NCBI GenBank assembly: GCA_030430835.1
Contig: JAUIKJ010000212.1
Location: forward strand, 1 to 5,628
Length of the DNA stretch: 5,628 nucleotides
Direction of reading: 5' to 3'
Source: Candidatus Hydrogenedentota bacterium
GTDB taxonomy: Bacteria > Hydrogenedentota > Hydrogenedentia > Hydrogenedentales > JAEUWI01
Below, one piece after another: positions 5,045 to 5,628 of the stretch (its first letter is position 1; every line of letters starts with the position of its first letter). The notes under the pieces were generated by a model. That model was not told the origin of the DNA. It searched no databases and worked only from the letters and a program-made list of their open reading frames with translations. The position numbers and the translations under genes were made by a program.

Positions 5045-5628
5045 ATGAATCGTTTGTCCATCCCCCTGCTTGCGATCGTGTTGACCGTCTGCGGGGCCGT
5101 GCCCGTGACTGCGCAACACGAGGCCTCAACCTCCGCCGAATGCGAGGGCAAGGCCACGATCTACGCCGCACCCTCCTATGCGGATTTCGTGTTCGAAACC
5201 CAGATCGAGGGGGCCTCCTTCGAGGAAGCGATGGCGGCGGCGCTGAGTTTTCAGGATCGTGTCCGGGACATCCTTGCACAGCGTGAACTGCCGCTGATCA
5301 GCGTCGAACCGGCAACCCCGGCCATCCCGGATCTCCCGGACAACCTTGTCGTGGTGAGCAGCACCGCACGGCTGGGACTGGCGGGACTGGGAAGCGGCGC
5401 GGGTGCGGATCTCGAATTCGCGCGGATCTGTGATGCGGTCGCCGCCGCGGCGGGCGAATTGCAGGCCGCCGTGGCCGGGCCGATCATCCTGCCGGGCGAT
5501 CGCGAGGCGCTCATTCGCAGCGCGGTGTCCACGGCGATGGAGAACGCCTTTCCCGTTTGTGACGCGCTGGCCCTGTCCCTCAAGAGTTCTGTCTATGCCG
5601 TGGAATCGGTACGCGTCAAGGACGTGGC
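5045..5628 (+). CDS. Exported protein, possible divergent SIMPL (DUF541) domain, 3' end missing
   Basis: The frame from ATG 5045 stays open to the window edge, giving 194 residues of an incomplete protein. The N-terminus is a Sec signal peptide with a likely cut after VTA (21-23), before Q24. C16 sits in LTVC, a poor lipobox because valine precedes the cysteine, so a soluble periplasmic form is more likely than a lipoprotein. The mature part starts with a strand and P-S-Y-A-D-F-V-F-E-T (43-52), then a helix with S-F-E-E-A (58-62), and later a long helix (153-180) ending in a strand Y-A-V-E-S-V-R-V (184-191). SIMPL/DUF541 proteins share this plan: an early P-D-x-A strand, a helix with an E-A pair, and a late A-x-x-x-A-x-x-x-A helix followed by a V-x-S-V strand. 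The resemblance is by layout and I did not confirm it. It has its own AGGAG and an 81-bp spacer, so it may be a separate transcription unit. Confidence 0.75.
   Translation, partial: MNRLSIPLLAIVLTVCGAVPVTAQHEASTSAECEGKATIYAAPSYADFVFETQIEGASFEEAMAAALSFQDRVRDILAQRELPLISVEPATPAIPDLPDNLVVVSSTARLGLAGLGSGAGADLEFARICDAVAAAAGELQAAVAGPIILPGDREALIRSAVSTAMENAFPVCDALALSLKSSVYAVESVRVKDV

Noticed and set aside
5045..5107. Lipoprotein signal on the last gene (C16)
   Set aside because: Valine directly before the cysteine is disfavoured in lipoboxes, and a standard VTA cut before Q24 fits better.

Overview
The window is a GC-rich stretch of chromosome from a Gram-negative bacterium, with every gene on the + strand. 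Genes for the lipopolysaccharide (LPS) export machine show that the cell has an outer membrane. The order nadC, birA, coaX, lptC-like, lptA, lptB is not the enterobacterial lpt locus: there is no kdsC/kdsD upstream and no rpoN directly after lptB. This suggests a lineage outside the well-studied Gammaproteobacteria, possibly a deltaproteobacterial, PVC-type or candidate-phylum organism. The sequence alone does not settle the taxon.

Layout: positions 1-73 hold a short leader with no gene I can support. nadC (74-916) makes nicotinate mononucleotide for NAD. A 216-bp gap follows (917-1132), holding a small element bounded by two near-identical GC-rich palindromes. From 1133 to 4963 five genes are packed head to tail: birA (biotin-protein ligase without a DNA-binding domain), coaX (type III pantothenate kinase), an LptC-like lipoprotein, an LptA-like periplasmic protein with an unusual C-terminal extension, and lptB (LPS-export ATPase). 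Junctions are +4 nt, a 4-nt overlap, a 4-nt overlap and +7 nt, so this looks like one translationally coupled operon. After an 81-bp gap, a separate exported protein begins at 5045 and runs off the window end; its layout resembles a divergent SIMPL (DUF541) domain.

The products fall into two groups. NadC, BirA and CoaX supply or attach cofactors (NAD, biotin on acetyl-CoA carboxylase, CoA), the last two feeding fatty-acid and lipid synthesis. LptC, LptA and LptB are three parts of the bridge that moves finished LPS from the inner to the outer membrane; the permeases LptF/LptG and the outer-membrane LptD/LptE are not in this window.

I see no CRISPR array, phage, transposase, toxin-antitoxin or defence genes. 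The window is mostly housekeeping. The points most worth a second look are the LptA C-terminal extension, the lipoprotein form of LptC with serine after the lipidated cysteine, the palindrome-bounded element before birA, and the truncated exported protein at the end.
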